A DNA stretch of 64,000 nucleotides. Source: Burkholderia sp. OK233. Its GTDB lineage: Bacteria > Pseudomonadota > Gammaproteobacteria > Burkholderiales > Burkholderiaceae. Where the stretch lies: positions 5,704,001 through 5,768,000 of the forward strand of contig NZ_OCSR01000001.1 of assembly GCF_900230185.1 (NCBI RefSeq), given 5' to 3'. The translations under genes and the position numbers were made by a program. Below the pieces are notes generated by a model. That model was not told the origin of the DNA. It made no database searches and saw nothing but the letters and a program-made list of their open reading frames with translations. This document shows, piece after piece, positions 1-9,258 of this stretch (position 1 is the first letter of the stretch; every line of letters starts with the position of its first letter).

Positions 1-553
1 CGGACACATGGTATGCATCGAACTCCTCCCGCATCACGGCCGGCCGCGGGCACCACCAATAGGTGTACCGTGACGCTCACGCCTTCACTCTTCCCGTACC
101 TGCCCGGACAATCGATCATCCGGCTGCGGCAGCGCTTTGGCCACGCCCCAGTTCTCGCGGCGCCACCGCGCACATGGCCCGCTCCTCACGATCGCACCAG
201 GGTCCTCGTAACCTTCACACGCAGCAGCGGGACGTCTTCCACCATGCCGCCAATACCGCCTTCTGCAACATCACGGTCTTCACCCTGATTCAATGCCCAT
301 AGCTGCTGGCACCCGCGGAGCGGTTTCCCTCAAAGAATTTTTAGCGCAGCGGATGCGGAACCACGCAGCGCCCGCTACCGAGCCCGTCGGCCGCAACCGC
401 CACCCTAAAAATCCTCTGCATTACCGGCATTGCGGTTTCTGGAGAAAATGCGAGATCCGTAGTCACTCGTCATGGCGCGCCGCGGCGCCGAAGGTCCATA
501 TTTCGACCCTCATAATCCGACTAATTGCTGTTGATTTTATTGAAACGAACGGC
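1..553. other. Stretch without a recognisable gene
   Basis: Short open frames exist on both strands, but none shows a recognisable domain, a convincing ribosome binding site or sustained protein-like composition. On the minus strand a frame of about 35 codons ends near position 185 and could be the tail of a destroyed gene, but I cannot name it. The IS30 element begins directly after this stretch. Confidence 0.4.
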
Positions 554-1672
554 GGTTTCAAATACCAAGTGCAACAGCCGGGTCAATAACAATTCCTTGC
601 CTGGCGCAGTTTTCAATGAAGGCTTCTCCAGGCCTGCGCCAGCCAAGCGTTTTTCGAGGTCGCCGATTCAGGTTCAGCGCGATCGCATCAAGCTCGCGCT
701 GCGAGAACTTCGACAGGTCTGCTCCTTTGGGCAGGAACTGGCGCAGCAGCCCGTTGGTGTTCTCGCAGATACCGCGTTGCCAGGGGCTATGCGGATCACA
801 GAAGTAGACCTTGATACCTGTAGCCTCTGCCAGCTTCTTATGTAGAGCCATTTCCTTACCCTGATCGTAAGTCAGGGTCTTGAGCAGTTCCGGATCAAGC
901 GGCGCAAACGCCGCGCTGTACGCCTTCAGCGCGGCCTCAGCGGTGCTGTCTTCCATCTTCACCAGCATCACGAACAGCGTGCTGCGATCGATCAGTGTGC
1001 CCACGGCTGAACGGTTGCCCGCCCCCTTGATCAGATCGCCTTCCCAATGCCCCGCAATCAGCCGCTCATTGGCCTCCGGAGGCCGGATATGAATACTGGC
1101 CATATCGACCAGCTTGCCGCGCCGGTCCTCGCCTCGCGTGCGCGGCTTGCGCGTACTACGCCCCTGTCTTAACAGGCCCACCAGCTCGCGCTTGAGCTCG
1201 CCGCGTGGCATGGCGTAGATGGCGTTGTAGATGGTTTCATGTGAGGCGTTCAAGGCGGGTTCGTCTGGATGGGTACGTTTGAGTTCGGCAGAAATCTGTT
1301 CGGGAGAGTGGCACTCGTCCAGATGCTGACGCACTTCAGACCACAGGGCTCCTTCAGGCTGGAGCTTGCGCTCGCGACGCGGCTTATGGCGAAGCTGCGC
1401 TGCTCTGCGCCCGGCGGATGTTGCATTGTATCCACCCGCAACCGGGGGCCTGCCCAGCGCGCTGCGCTCGTGCTTCGGCTTCCAGTTATTGCGCCTCAAC
1501 TCCCGACTGATCGTGCTGCGCGAGCGCTGCAAAGCAAGCGCAATCTCGCTTGATTTGCGGTTCTCCATCTTCATCGCAAAGATCACGCCGCGCTCTTCGG
1601 CGCCCAGATGTTCGTATATTTTTCCCATGCAACGCATCCTAACTGAGGCTGTTGCACTTGTATTTTGAAACC
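554..1672 (-). mobile_element. IS30-family insertion sequence
   Basis: The element is bounded by imperfect inverted repeats. The left end starts GGTTTCAAATACCAAGTG and the right end is the matching inverted copy finishing GAAACC at 1672, with about 26 bp each. It holds a single transposase gene on the minus strand. I could not find a convincing 2-3 bp target duplication (left flank ends GGC, right flank starts AAT), so either the ends are slightly different or one flank has been rearranged. Confidence 0.8.
558..1628 (-). CDS. IS30-family transposase
   Basis: DDE transposase of about 356 residues. The start chosen is the ATG opening MGKIYEHL, because the open frame upstream runs into the terminal repeat. 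The N-terminal part carries an IS30-type helix-turn-helix with the phrase RSRSTISRELRRN. The catalytic core follows: first Asp in GHWEGDLIKG, second Asp in TYDQGKEM, and the catalytic Glu in the ICENTNGLLRQF segment, which is diagnostic of the family. The stop codon lies inside the left terminal repeat. Length and motifs are typical of a functional enzyme and no frame damage is visible. Confidence 0.92.
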   Translation of the reverse strand: MGKIYEHLGAEERGVIFAMKMENRKSSEIALALQRSRSTISRELRRNNWKPKHERSALGRPPVAGGYNATSAGRRAAQLRHKPRRERKLQPEGALWSEVRQHLDECHSPEQISAELKRTHPDEPALNASHETIYNAIYAMPRGELKRELVGLLRQGRSTRKPRTRGEDRRGKLVDMASIHIRPPEANERLIAGHWEGDLIKGAGNRSAVGTLIDRSTLFVMLVKMEDSTAEAALKAYSAAFAPLDPELLKTLTYDQGKEMALHKKLAEATGIKVYFCDPHSPWQRGICENTNGLLRQFLPKGADLSKFSQRELDAIALNLNRRPRKTLGWRRPGEAFIENCARQGIVIDPAVALGI

Positions 1673-1937
1673 AATTCAGCAAATTCAGTCGTGAAAACCG
1701 GCGTGTCATGCCCTGAACCCAGTGACGCCGATCAAGCTCGGCTCGCAGACCGTCCGATTATTCAAATCGTTTCATGTCCAATGTGAATAATGCAGAAAGC
1801 TGCCTCCTCTGCGCAGTTCATCTGTTCGAGTGATTGACCTGGTCGCAGCCTCACCTGGGGTAATGGATCGGATCTGAATTGAAGATTCACGGAAATCACG
1901 TGGTTTCGATCTCACTCAATGATTCTGATATTCAATG

Positions 1938-3330
1938 TCAATCACCTATTTCCGGCCCGCCTCGACCACGGTCCTTTGTACTTTGTGACCCGTCGCTCGC
2001 GTCTGGCTGACGAGCCACCTCGCGCAGCGGCGCCCTGAATGCGGTGCGACGATCCTGCCGTTCCTCACGTGTCATGTCAGCAAAACGTCCGGCCGTTCCG
2101 CTACCCGATCCCGGTGGCGTACGTTCAGTTGTCTGTAGACTGGGTCCCCGTTGCTGCGCCCGCGCGGCGGCGACCTCATTCACCAGGGCGGCCGCCCGCC
2201 CGGCGCCGCTGAGTTCAACGAGTGCCCGCCAGGCACGATCGTCCCGCTCGACCACGTAACGGATTTCGCACCGCATCGTGAGGTCGCGCCGATCCAGTGC
2301 TGCCCCGGCCCGTTTCAGGGCAGCGCGCTCCTTTGCCACCAGCGGCCTGCCGTCGCCCTTCGCGACCGACGCGACAGATAGCGCGTCGGCATACTGTTCA
2401 ACGGCCCGGCCGAGCGTCATTTCGGCCCGTCGCGGCCGCGGCGCATTCGAGAATTCGACGCGCCGCTGGTTCAGCGTGTGCCGGTAGCCCAGTTCGGGCC
2501 GATGATCGCGCTCCGGCCGCAGTTCATGCTGTGCGCTGAACGATTTTTCGTCGGCGCGCGACAGGCTGCGCATCAACGCCGCGCCGTCCGCAAACTCGTC
2601 CCGCCCAGCCGCCACAACCAGATTTTCCCTGTGCCGGGTCATCGCGACATAGGCCAGCTCGGCGTGCATGCTCTTCGTGGCCAGTACATACGCGCAATCG
2701 ACCGTCACCCCCTGACTCTTGTGGACCGTGAGCGCGTAGCCGTGATCGAAATGGCCATATTGCGCCGTGTCGACCGCGAGTCGCCGGTCGTCGTCGAGGC
2801 GCACATGCAGCACGGCGCCGCCCGCTTTCCTGTCAGCCGGTGCATCGATCCGTTCGACGGTGGCCAGTGTTCCGTTCTTCACCTGCATCACGTACTCGTT
2901 CTGCAGGAACATGATGCGCTCGCCGGCGGCGATCGCAATCTGCCGGTCTTCGGCTCGCACGGTCTGTTCGGCACCCAGCTCGCCGGCGGCCCGCCGCAAT
3001 TCGCGCACGCGCGCATTCAGCGCGTAGCGCTCTTCGTTGGTATGCGTCAGCAGCAGCTGGGTTTTGCAGGGGCGGGTATGGCGATCATCCTGCCACTGCG
3101 CGATCAGCTGCTCCCGCGCATTGGCGACAGTCGAATACAGCTGCACACCACCGTGTTCCGCATACGTGGACACGGCCGTTTGCACATCGTGCCGGGCCAG
3201 CGCCAAAGTTGCTTCGCGCTGCCACGGCTCGTCCTGCCGCTTGATCTCGGTCAGGCTTTCGAGGCGGTTTGCTGCGGCCGCTTCGCGAGACACTGCGCGG
3301 AAAGCATCGCCGGCGTCTGCTCCGAAGCGG
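1938..3330 (-). pseudogene. traA: Ti-type conjugative relaxase TraA, C-terminal fragment
   Basis: The fragment encodes the RecD-like helicase half of a TraA relaxase, which nicks oriT and unwinds plasmid DNA during conjugation. Visible are the QRE-WQR region after the AGDAFRAV segment, the motif THTNEERYALN, and near the C-terminus the superfamily I signature FDHGYALTVHKSQG followed by YVAMTRHRENL. The relaxase domain and Walker A motif are missing. At about 3330 the reading frame runs into antisense sequence of an unrelated transporter gene, so the 5' portion was lost by rearrangement. The open frame continues to 3773 by chance, but only the part up to about 3330 is TraA. No other transfer genes lie beside it. 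Confidence 0.8.
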
Positions 3331-3638
3331 GTCGCGCGCTCGAGAAGATGGGCCAGGCGGGCAAAAATTTCGAAATCAAGTACGAGAATCGTTTCAAAAC
3401 ACCGATCCAGATCTACGCGCCCTTCACGTATGACGCGGTGTACATCATCGTCGATGCGATGAAGCGGGCGAATTCGATCGATCCGGCGAAGATCCTCGCA
3501 GCGATGCCGTCGACGGACTACACGGGCATTATTGGTGAAACGCAGTTCGATAGGCACGGCGATCTGAAGCACGGCGTGATCTCGCTGTACGACTACAAGG
3601 CCGGGAAGAAGACGCTGCTCAACGAAATTCACATGTAA
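3331..3638 (+). pseudogene. Branched-chain amino acid ABC transporter binding protein, C-terminal fragment
   Basis: About 100 codons in frame to a TAA at 3636 encode the tail of a LivJ-type periplasmic binding protein. The recognisable phrases are NRFKTPIQIYAPFTYDA, VDAMKRANSIDPAKIL and GETQFDRHGDLKHG, the conserved C-terminal lobe of this family. The signal peptide and the first two thirds are absent. The fragment meets the TraA fragment head-on at about 3330. An accidental upstream open frame makes it look like a 386-residue protein, but that extension is antisense to TraA. A good terminator hairpin follows, so the real gene's 3' end is preserved. Confidence 0.75.
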
Positions 3639-3684
3639 GCAGCCTTCGTCTATGGCGCGCCCGCTTTCGCGATCCGCCCGGCAA

Positions 3685-3721
3685 AAAAGGAGCAGGCCAT
3701 GCCGGCACGCTCCTTTTTGTC
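3685..3721 (+). terminator. Rho-independent terminator after livJ fragment
   Basis: A run of A followed by GGAGC is mirrored by GCTCCTTTTT, with an inner GGCC/GGC stem between them. The hairpin lies about 50 bp past the stop codon of the binding-protein fragment and ends in a T tract, so it fits an intrinsic terminator, possibly bidirectional. Confidence 0.7.
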
Positions 3722-4013
3722 GCCGTACGCCGGACGGCAGCTGCGTCTCGACGGCAACTGCAAGTCTCTTCATCGCTCCGCTTCGACCTCAAATGCCGAT
3801 CCGTTTGAGCATCTTCGACCCGATCACGGCGATGAGTGCCGCGCAGGCGCACGGCTGACAGATGCGTCACCTGCGCGGCGCCTCCGATCATGACCGGCTC
3901 CAACAGGAACCCGACATAAGCGATGTCAGCAACGGTAGCTTCCATGAGGTCCGCTGCAATGATTGCACGGACCGAACGATTGCCCCAAGTCGCAACCCAG
4001 GGCCACGAAACCT

Positions 4014-4838
4014 CTAGCCCTCGATCACCGTCCTCTCGACGAAAAAGCCCGCTTCCAGCCAGGGCCGGCGCACCTCGTTGCGCCAGGATCGCCATACCTC
4101 GCCAACGGGGTACCCGGCCTCGGCGGCAATCGCCTCCAGCGACGCTGGCACATGTCGAGTCTGTTCCACAAGCGACAGGAATCTATGGTGCAGGCGAGTG
4201 ACCGGATAGGTGTGGGTCAGAAAGTCGCGGCGTAGGATCACTGCGTAGGAGTGCATGGCAACTGGTAACTGTGGCGAATTGCCGGCGCGAACCTCGTGGT
4301 AATACCAGGCGACAGGGTAGCGGTACTCGACCAGGGCCAGGCAAGGCTGGAGGATCAGTGTGCCGTCGTCGGCTGACACGTCGGGCCAGGGTCGTCCCTC
4401 GTGACCCTGTGCGTCGAACAGGCGATACAGATCGCGCTCATAACCGGCCAGGTCGACCATGAAATCGATCCAGGACTCGCGTTTTTCCGGCGACTGGTCC
4501 CGATCCGGACGGTTGTCCTCGAGCCATTCCGGAAAACGCCGACCGAGCTCGTGTAACGTATAGCTGTCGGACGGGCAGGCCCGCAGATATTCGTCAGCGA
4601 AATCGGCGAAAAGAGTAGCCCCCAGGGCGTGGTAGCTGGCGGGAAACTGCTCTTCCAGGCATTTCCGCAACCGCAGGATATAACTGCGCTGATAGATTGC
4701 CAGGCAAGCCGAGGGCGACAGCTTCGGCCCCGGTAATAAGGTGGCTGCGATTGTGTCGGCGTCGACGCCATCCGGCGTGGTCAGTGCCTCGATCATCCAG
4801 CATTGCAGCCACTCCAGGCGATCCTGACCGACGTTCAT
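4014..4838 (-). CDS. DUF2063 protein, MNIO partner subunit
   Basis: A protein of about 274 residues of the DUF2063 family (putative DNA-binding-like fold), known as the substrate-recruiting partner of DUF692/MNIO enzymes (HvfC/BufC type). The family hallmark is clear near residues 45-110: a segment reading SPSACLAIYQRSYILRLRK, then EEQFPASYHALG and a LRACPSDSYTLHELGRRFPEWL region. The ATG start overlaps the TGA of the upstream MNIO gene by ATGA, showing translational coupling; an in-frame GTG 9 bp upstream is less likely. It is the last gene of the four-gene minus-strand operon. Its expected job is to bind the leader or body of the substrate and present it to the MNIO enzyme; that is inference from the family. 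Confidence 0.85.
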   Translation of the reverse strand: MNVGQDRLEWLQCWMIEALTTPDGVDADTIAATLLPGPKLSPSACLAIYQRSYILRLRKCLEEQFPASYHALGATLFADFADEYLRACPSDSYTLHELGRRFPEWLEDNRPDRDQSPEKRESWIDFMVDLAGYERDLYRLFDAQGHEGRPWPDVSADDGTLILQPCLALVEYRYPVAWYYHEVRAGNSPQLPVAMHSYAVILRRDFLTHTYPVTRLHHRFLSLVEQTRHVPASLEAIAAEAGYPVGEVWRSWRNEVRRPWLEAGFFVERTVIEG

Positions 4839-5788
4839 GACGAGCACACGACGCTGTTGCTCATGATCTCGGGCACCAGGAACGCGACTGGGGTGGACAC
4901 CGCCTCTGCGCTGTCTGGTTGCGGCCGCAGGGCAGCTCCGACTCCGGTGGGCGCGTCACCATCGATGATCTGCCGCGCCTGCATCAATTCGGCGTGCACG
5001 CGCTCGAAGGCGGGCACATCGCCATCCCATTCGAGCAACGTGGCGGCTTGCTCGCTGCGTTGCCAAGCCAGGCGGAACAGATTCCACACCGCCTGGGAAA
5101 CCGGGCGATCATGAGTGTCGACGATATGCGTGCCGCAATGCTGATGTCCGGCCAAATGCAATTGCACGACGCGATCGAATGGGAACTGATTCAGATAATC
5201 CAATGGATCGGTGCCGGCATTGAAGCAGCTGACATAAACATTGTTGACATCCAGCAGCAGCCAGCAACCCGTTACGCGGCTGAGCTCGCGCAGAAAGGCC
5301 GGCTCGTCCAGAGTCGACTGGCGGAAGCGGACATAGGTGCTGGGATTTTCCAACACCAACGGCCGACCCAATAACTCCTGCGCTTGGGCGACCCGGGCGC
5401 TCACATGCTCCAGCGTCCTTTCGTTTAGTGGTAGCGGCAGGAGGTCGTGGCTGTTGACCCCCAGTGCACCGGTCCAGCACAGATGGTCACTGACCCATCG
5501 GGCCGATACCTCGCTGGCCAGCCGGCGCAAGCGGGCCAGATAGTCGCGATCGAGCGGTTCGGTACTGCCGATCGACAGCGAAACGCCATGCAGTACGACC
5601 GGATAATGCTCGGAGATCCGGCGCAGGACGGCGCGCGGCCGTCCTCCCGAATCCATGAAATTCTCCGAGATGGCTTCGAACCAATCCACCGGTGGCCGCG
5701 TTGCCAGGATATGGTCGAAATGCTGGTTGCGCAGCCCGACGCCGAGTCCCAGCCGATGTCCGGCCGCGCCCCCTCGAAGTTCAGTCAT
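4835..5788 (-). CDS. DUF692 family MNIO enzyme
   Basis: A protein of 317 residues with the TIM-barrel signature of multinuclear non-heme iron oxidative enzymes (DUF692; MbnB, BufB and TglH relatives), which modify cysteines of ribosomally made peptides. Visible family marks are GLGVGLRNQHFDHIL at the start, the iron-ligand region WFEAISENFM, HGVSLSIGS, the VSDHLCW segment, LENPSTYV, LLLDVNNVYVS and VQLHLAGHQ. All metal-binding His, Asp and Glu regions appear present. A GGAG lies about 9 bp before the ATG. It sits 13 bp downstream of the ferritin-like/Cys-rich gene and overlaps the DUF2063 gene. The cysteine-rich tail of the preceding protein is the obvious candidate substrate. Confidence 0.92.
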   Translation of the reverse strand: MTELRGGAAGHRLGLGVGLRNQHFDHILATRPPVDWFEAISENFMDSGGRPRAVLRRISEHYPVVLHGVSLSIGSTEPLDRDYLARLRRLASEVSARWVSDHLCWTGALGVNSHDLLPLPLNERTLEHVSARVAQAQELLGRPLVLENPSTYVRFRQSTLDEPAFLRELSRVTGCWLLLDVNNVYVSCFNAGTDPLDYLNQFPFDRVVQLHLAGHQHCGTHIVDTHDRPVSQAVWNLFRLAWQRSEQAATLLEWDGDVPAFERVHAELMQARQIIDGDAPTGVGAALRPQPDSAEAVSTPVAFLVPEIMSNSVVCSS

Positions 5789-5801
5789 GTCCTGGCGCTC
5801 C

Positions 5802-7883
5802 TCAGCTGCAGCTACCAGCGCCGCTCATGCCGCTGGCCCCGCAAGCCGTCATGCCATGACCGCTATATTCCTGGATCCACTCGATGGTCGGACCATACTT
5901 GAACAATTCGGGATGCGGCGGCTCTGGCGGCCGTGCCGGCAAGGATGCGTTCTTTTTGTGCAGTTCCGGCCAGATTTGCTCGGCGAACACTTCGCGTGCG
6001 CGCAACCAGACGCTCTTGCCGCGGTTGCGGCCGTCGGTGCTGAAGCGCTCGGCGTTGATCGGCGTCGCGCAGCAGCCCTGGGTGGCGCAGGTATTGGCAC
6101 CTGGAGTTTCCTGCTCTCGTCCCGTGCCATACAGGCCGCAACCGCCTTGACCGGCACAGGCGTTCTGGACGCGGCAGGTGTGATCCGATACCTGCGGCGA
6201 GTCCGGGTCAGCGAAGTTGAATCCCAGCGCGGTAGAGCAATAGCCCTGGCCGGCGCATTCATTATCACGGCTGCGGCCTTGTCCCTTGCACTGGTTCAGC
6301 CCCATGCATGCATGCCGCACCTCGCCAGGAAGTAGAACGCCGGTCGCAGGCGGAGTCTGCGGGAACTTCGGAATGCCCTGATATTTACTGACATCGCAGC
6401 CAGGCTTGCCCAATGTCGGCTGATCGGGCGGCGCTTGCCATAGCCCGCTGACCTCCGGCAAAGAAGGGATCATGTCGACGAAATATTGCGCGTCGCTGCT
6501 GTACCAGGATTCGCTGCCATATTTGGCGTCCATTCCGTGACACATGGCGACCAGGGTAGCGAAGGCCCGGTTGCGCGGGCCCAGATTGATGTTCTCGAAA
6601 GTCGGCGCCAGTTGGTGGGTGCTGGGGTAGCCATCGGTGCCGTTCAAGGAGATTTTCCGCATGGCCTGGATGACCTTGTCCAGGATCCAGATCATCGATC
6701 GGTGCAGCGTCTGGTTGAAATACAGCTTTTGCTGACTCGGCTCTATGAGGAAGATGCTCTCGGTCATGATCAGCATGTACTGATACAGACCGCTGACGAT
6801 GTCGGCGAGGTCGCGGCGCCCGGGCGGGTAGGCGGCGGCAACCGGATTGTCGGGAAAATCGAAGATGATTTTCGCCAGTTCCTCCTGGCTGAACTGACGT
6901 GCCGCTGCCGACGGCGGGGGCGGCTGCTTCCGCAACTTCTCATCCTTGGGATCGTAGCCTGCCAGTTGCGATTGCAGCGTCAGGAACTTGTAGTAATGCG
7001 AGAGTTCGTGGTGCGACTCATCGTCGAACTTGTCAGGGCCAAAGCCCTCGCCTTCGGCGTCGATCGTCTGGATCGCCTGCAGAGCGTTTTCGCGCGAGGC
7101 AATCGTCATCAGCGCGCTGCGGCCGGCATGACTATCGCCGCGGCTCGCATATGCGGCAGTGGCGGCCGCGGAGCCGCCGACCGGAGCCGGTACCGGGCAG
7201 CCGTAATTGAAGCCGGCAGTCGGATAGACCGAGTCGATGTTGTTGGGCGAATAGTTGGACGGCTGGATCTGGGCCGGCGCGTGGCCCGCCTTGAAATCAT
7301 CGTCGGTGATGTGCTTCGAGCTGATGATGCAGCGGAGGTAGGAATATATCTGGCCGATCGTCTGCCAGTTGTTCAGCTCAGGCGGGGCGTCCGCCGACGC
7401 CGGGTATTCGATTTCGAGGAACTGCCATAACTGCCCGGACGAGAACTTGCCCAGCGGAAGGGCCATCGGCTTGCGGTCCGGCCCGAGCCTCGCGTGACCG
7501 GGCAGATCGGTTGGATAGGGCGACGGCGAGCGCAAATAGAGCTGGGGCTGTACGCCGAGCGAAAACAGCATGTTGGATGACAAGGACAAGTGAAGCATTT
7601 CCTCGACAGCCACACTCATCATGATGCCCCCCGCCTGATCGGCGAAGCGGGACAGGTCGGTTGCCGGAAATCCTTGAGGAACACGGTTGATCGAGTAGTA
7701 GGCGAAAAGATAGAGCGGCACCGTCGCCAGTTCGATCTCGACAGCGGTCTGCAACCCGTCGCGTAATTCCGTTAACGCGCGGGCGCGATTCCAATGCTCG
7801 TCGATATGGCGCACCAGGCGTTGCTCCGCTTCGGTGAGGGGGCGCACGGGAAGATCTTTGCCCGTTGAATCGAGATGGGACAT
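5802..7883 (-). CDS. VioB-type ferritin-like protein with cysteine-rich C-terminal tail
   Basis: A protein of about 693 residues. The N-terminal third has the ferritin-like domain of the VioB (iminophenyl-pyruvate dimer synthase) class: EIELATVPLYLFAYYSIN at about residues 50-67 and VAVEEMLHLSLSSNML at about 93-108, each helix carrying the Glu/His pattern for di-iron binding. A proline-rich linker leads to a cysteine-rich segment at about residues 525-608 (about 6060-6332) with four related N-x-C-[KA]-[GT]-Q-G units and ten cysteines; the very C-terminus adds two more in a Gly/Ser-rich tail. I chose the second ATG (7883) because the GGAG is only 2 bp from the first ATG but 8 bp from this one. 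The MNIO gene follows by 13 bp, so I infer this tail is the modified substrate. No signal peptide is visible. Confidence 0.85.
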   Translation of the reverse strand: MSHLDSTGKDLPVRPLTEAEQRLVRHIDEHWNRARALTELRDGLQTAVEIELATVPLYLFAYYSINRVPQGFPATDLSRFADQAGGIMMSVAVEEMLHLSLSSNMLFSLGVQPQLYLRSPSPYPTDLPGHARLGPDRKPMALPLGKFSSGQLWQFLEIEYPASADAPPELNNWQTIGQIYSYLRCIISSKHITDDDFKAGHAPAQIQPSNYSPNNIDSVYPTAGFNYGCPVPAPVGGSAAATAAYASRGDSHAGRSALMTIASRENALQAIQTIDAEGEGFGPDKFDDESHHELSHYYKFLTLQSQLAGYDPKDEKLRKQPPPPSAAARQFSQEELAKIIFDFPDNPVAAAYPPGRRDLADIVSGLYQYMLIMTESIFLIEPSQQKLYFNQTLHRSMIWILDKVIQAMRKISLNGTDGYPSTHQLAPTFENINLGPRNRAFATLVAMCHGMDAKYGSESWYSSDAQYFVDMIPSLPEVSGLWQAPPDQPTLGKPGCDVSKYQGIPKFPQTPPATGVLLPGEVRHACMGLNQCKGQGRSRDNECAGQGYCSTALGFNFADPDSPQVSDHTCRVQNACAGQGGCGLYGTGREQETPGANTCATQGCCATPINAERFSTDGRNRGKSVWLRAREVFAEQIWPELHKKNASLPARPPEPPHPELFKYGPTIEWIQEYSGHGMTACGASGMSGAGSCS

Positions 7884-7902
7884 GCTCATTTCTCCTGGTC
7901 GG

Positions 7903-9258
7903 TCACGAAGATTTCTTCGTCAACGTGTTGACCGTCACATGCGGGAAGGACACGAGGATGTCGCGTACCGTCATCAGCATCGTGATGGTCTGGCTGTATT
8001 GCAGCGGTGGAAAGCTGGCTCCCCCATCAAAACTTTCCAGCCAGCAAGTAAAGTCGTAGCGGGTGACATTGCTATTCTTTTGTTCGAAGCCGATGTTGCT
8101 GACAGCGCCGTTTCCGTTGGCGGTGCTGACCGTCAAAGTAACGAAATTAGTCGGTGCCTGGATCGAGAGCGCGTCAATCAGCGCCTGGTTCGGATTTGAG
8201 GTGTAGAGCGGCTGCGGATTCGTTACCTTGTTCGGCCATTGGTACGGAAAGTGGTCAACGTCCCCCGTGGGCAGCACCGTCGCCGGCGGAATGACCGGGA
8301 CACCGCTGCCAGTGGTGTATGAACCAAGGGCAAGGACCGAATTGCCGTGCGGGACTGCGACCTGCTTGGCGAGGTTGAACGGCTGGATTGGGGCAACGCT
8401 GTTAGCGACGGTCTGATTGCCCAAACCTGGAAGGAAACCATTTCCGTAGGGCCCGAGCGGCTGCTTCTGGTCGGTCAGCAGCAACAGTGGGCCGTTTTCG
8501 GCATGTACCAGGGCATCCTTGTTGGCGCGCTCCGCGAAATAGACGCGCTGCTCATAGAACAGCGTATAGGCGACCTGCGCACCGCTACCGTTGCGATTGA
8601 ACACCGGACCTTGGATGGCGGTAAAGGTTAGCTCCTCGTAATAGGAGAAGCTCTTGAGGAAATAACCCGGGGGCGACGAGGGATCGACTTGCGGCAACGG
8701 CATCACATTGTACGAGAATGGATTGTCCGGGCCGCCTTTGCCAGAGGTCCCTAGCGGTTGATTGGTCCAGGTGCCGATCAGATACGCCAGTGGCCCCAGG
8801 TCATTGGTCGGGATTCCCGGCACTGTCTGCGGCGGCTCTCTGACGAGCGGTGTCGATAGCTCCGGAGCGGTGTTGAGGGGATACACATATACGGTGACGC
8901 TGCCGGTGCTGTCACCGAAGCCGTTAATTAGATCGTCGTTGATGACAAGTTCAATCGTGCCGCTTTCGCCTGGTGGGGCCACCGTGGGACCGTCGCCAAT
9001 CAAGAATGCCTGACCCGATTCGCCCACGCGCCCGACCAGCGCACCCCATGCTTCAGCCGGTAGCGGAGCCATCTCGGGGGCTACATACTCCGGACTCCCG
9101 TTCGCGTCATAGCCGCTCTCGCCCCCAGAATCCGCTGTCCACAGCCCGTTTTGATACGCGATCGTTACACCAACGTTGCCCTCGACCGTGATCCCCGTCG
9201 ACTGCCAGGTTTGATTCGCAGCGACCGTGATCGCTTGCGATGGAAATCCCTGTTGCAT
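7903..9258 (-). CDS. LecA-like N-terminal domain plus beta-barrel protein of unknown function
   Basis: A protein of 451 residues opening the MNIO operon. Roughly residues 10-135 match the PA-I galactose-lectin-like fold: VAANQTWQSTGI, GVTIAYQNGLWTAD, ALVGRVGESGQAFLIGDG, ELVINDDLINGF and a GSVTVYVYP strand. The remainder begins LAYLIGTWTN and continues with many beta-strand-like segments (SYYEELTFTAIQGPV, QVAYTLFYEQRVYF, LQYSQTITMLM). The G-T-W opening recalls nitrobindin/THAP4-type heme-binding barrels, but I regard that as a suggestion only. No signal peptide is evident. It ends 13-19 bp before the ferritin-like gene, so the two are almost certainly co-transcribed. Its role in the system is unknown; sugar binding at the cell surface or cargo for the modified protein are guesses. 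Confidence 0.7.
   Translation of the reverse strand: MQQGFPSQAITVAANQTWQSTGITVEGNVGVTIAYQNGLWTADSGGESGYDANGSPEYVAPEMAPLPAEAWGALVGRVGESGQAFLIGDGPTVAPPGESGTIELVINDDLINGFGDSTGSVTVYVYPLNTAPELSTPLVREPPQTVPGIPTNDLGPLAYLIGTWTNQPLGTSGKGGPDNPFSYNVMPLPQVDPSSPPGYFLKSFSYYEELTFTAIQGPVFNRNGSGAQVAYTLFYEQRVYFAERANKDALVHAENGPLLLLTDQKQPLGPYGNGFLPGLGNQTVANSVAPIQPFNLAKQVAVPHGNSVLALGSYTTGSGVPVIPPATVLPTGDVDHFPYQWPNKVTNPQPLYTSNPNQALIDALSIQAPTNFVTLTVSTANGNGAVSNIGFEQKNSNVTRYDFTCWLESFDGGASFPPLQYSQTITMLMTVRDILVSFPHVTVNTLTKKSS

Noticed and set aside
2478..3638. A 386-codon plus-strand open frame that could be called one protein
   Set aside because: Only the last 100 codons look like a protein (LivJ end). The rest is antisense to the TraA helicase fragment and arises by chance from high GC.
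3722..4013. Possible membrane-protein fragment on the minus strand
   Set aside because: ALIAVIGSKMLKRIGI and AIIAADLMEATVADIAYVGF look protein-like but lie in different frames and cannot be assigned to a family.
6486..7430. 314-codon plus-strand frame inside the ferritin-like gene
   Set aside because: Antisense to a well supported gene, without domain motifs.
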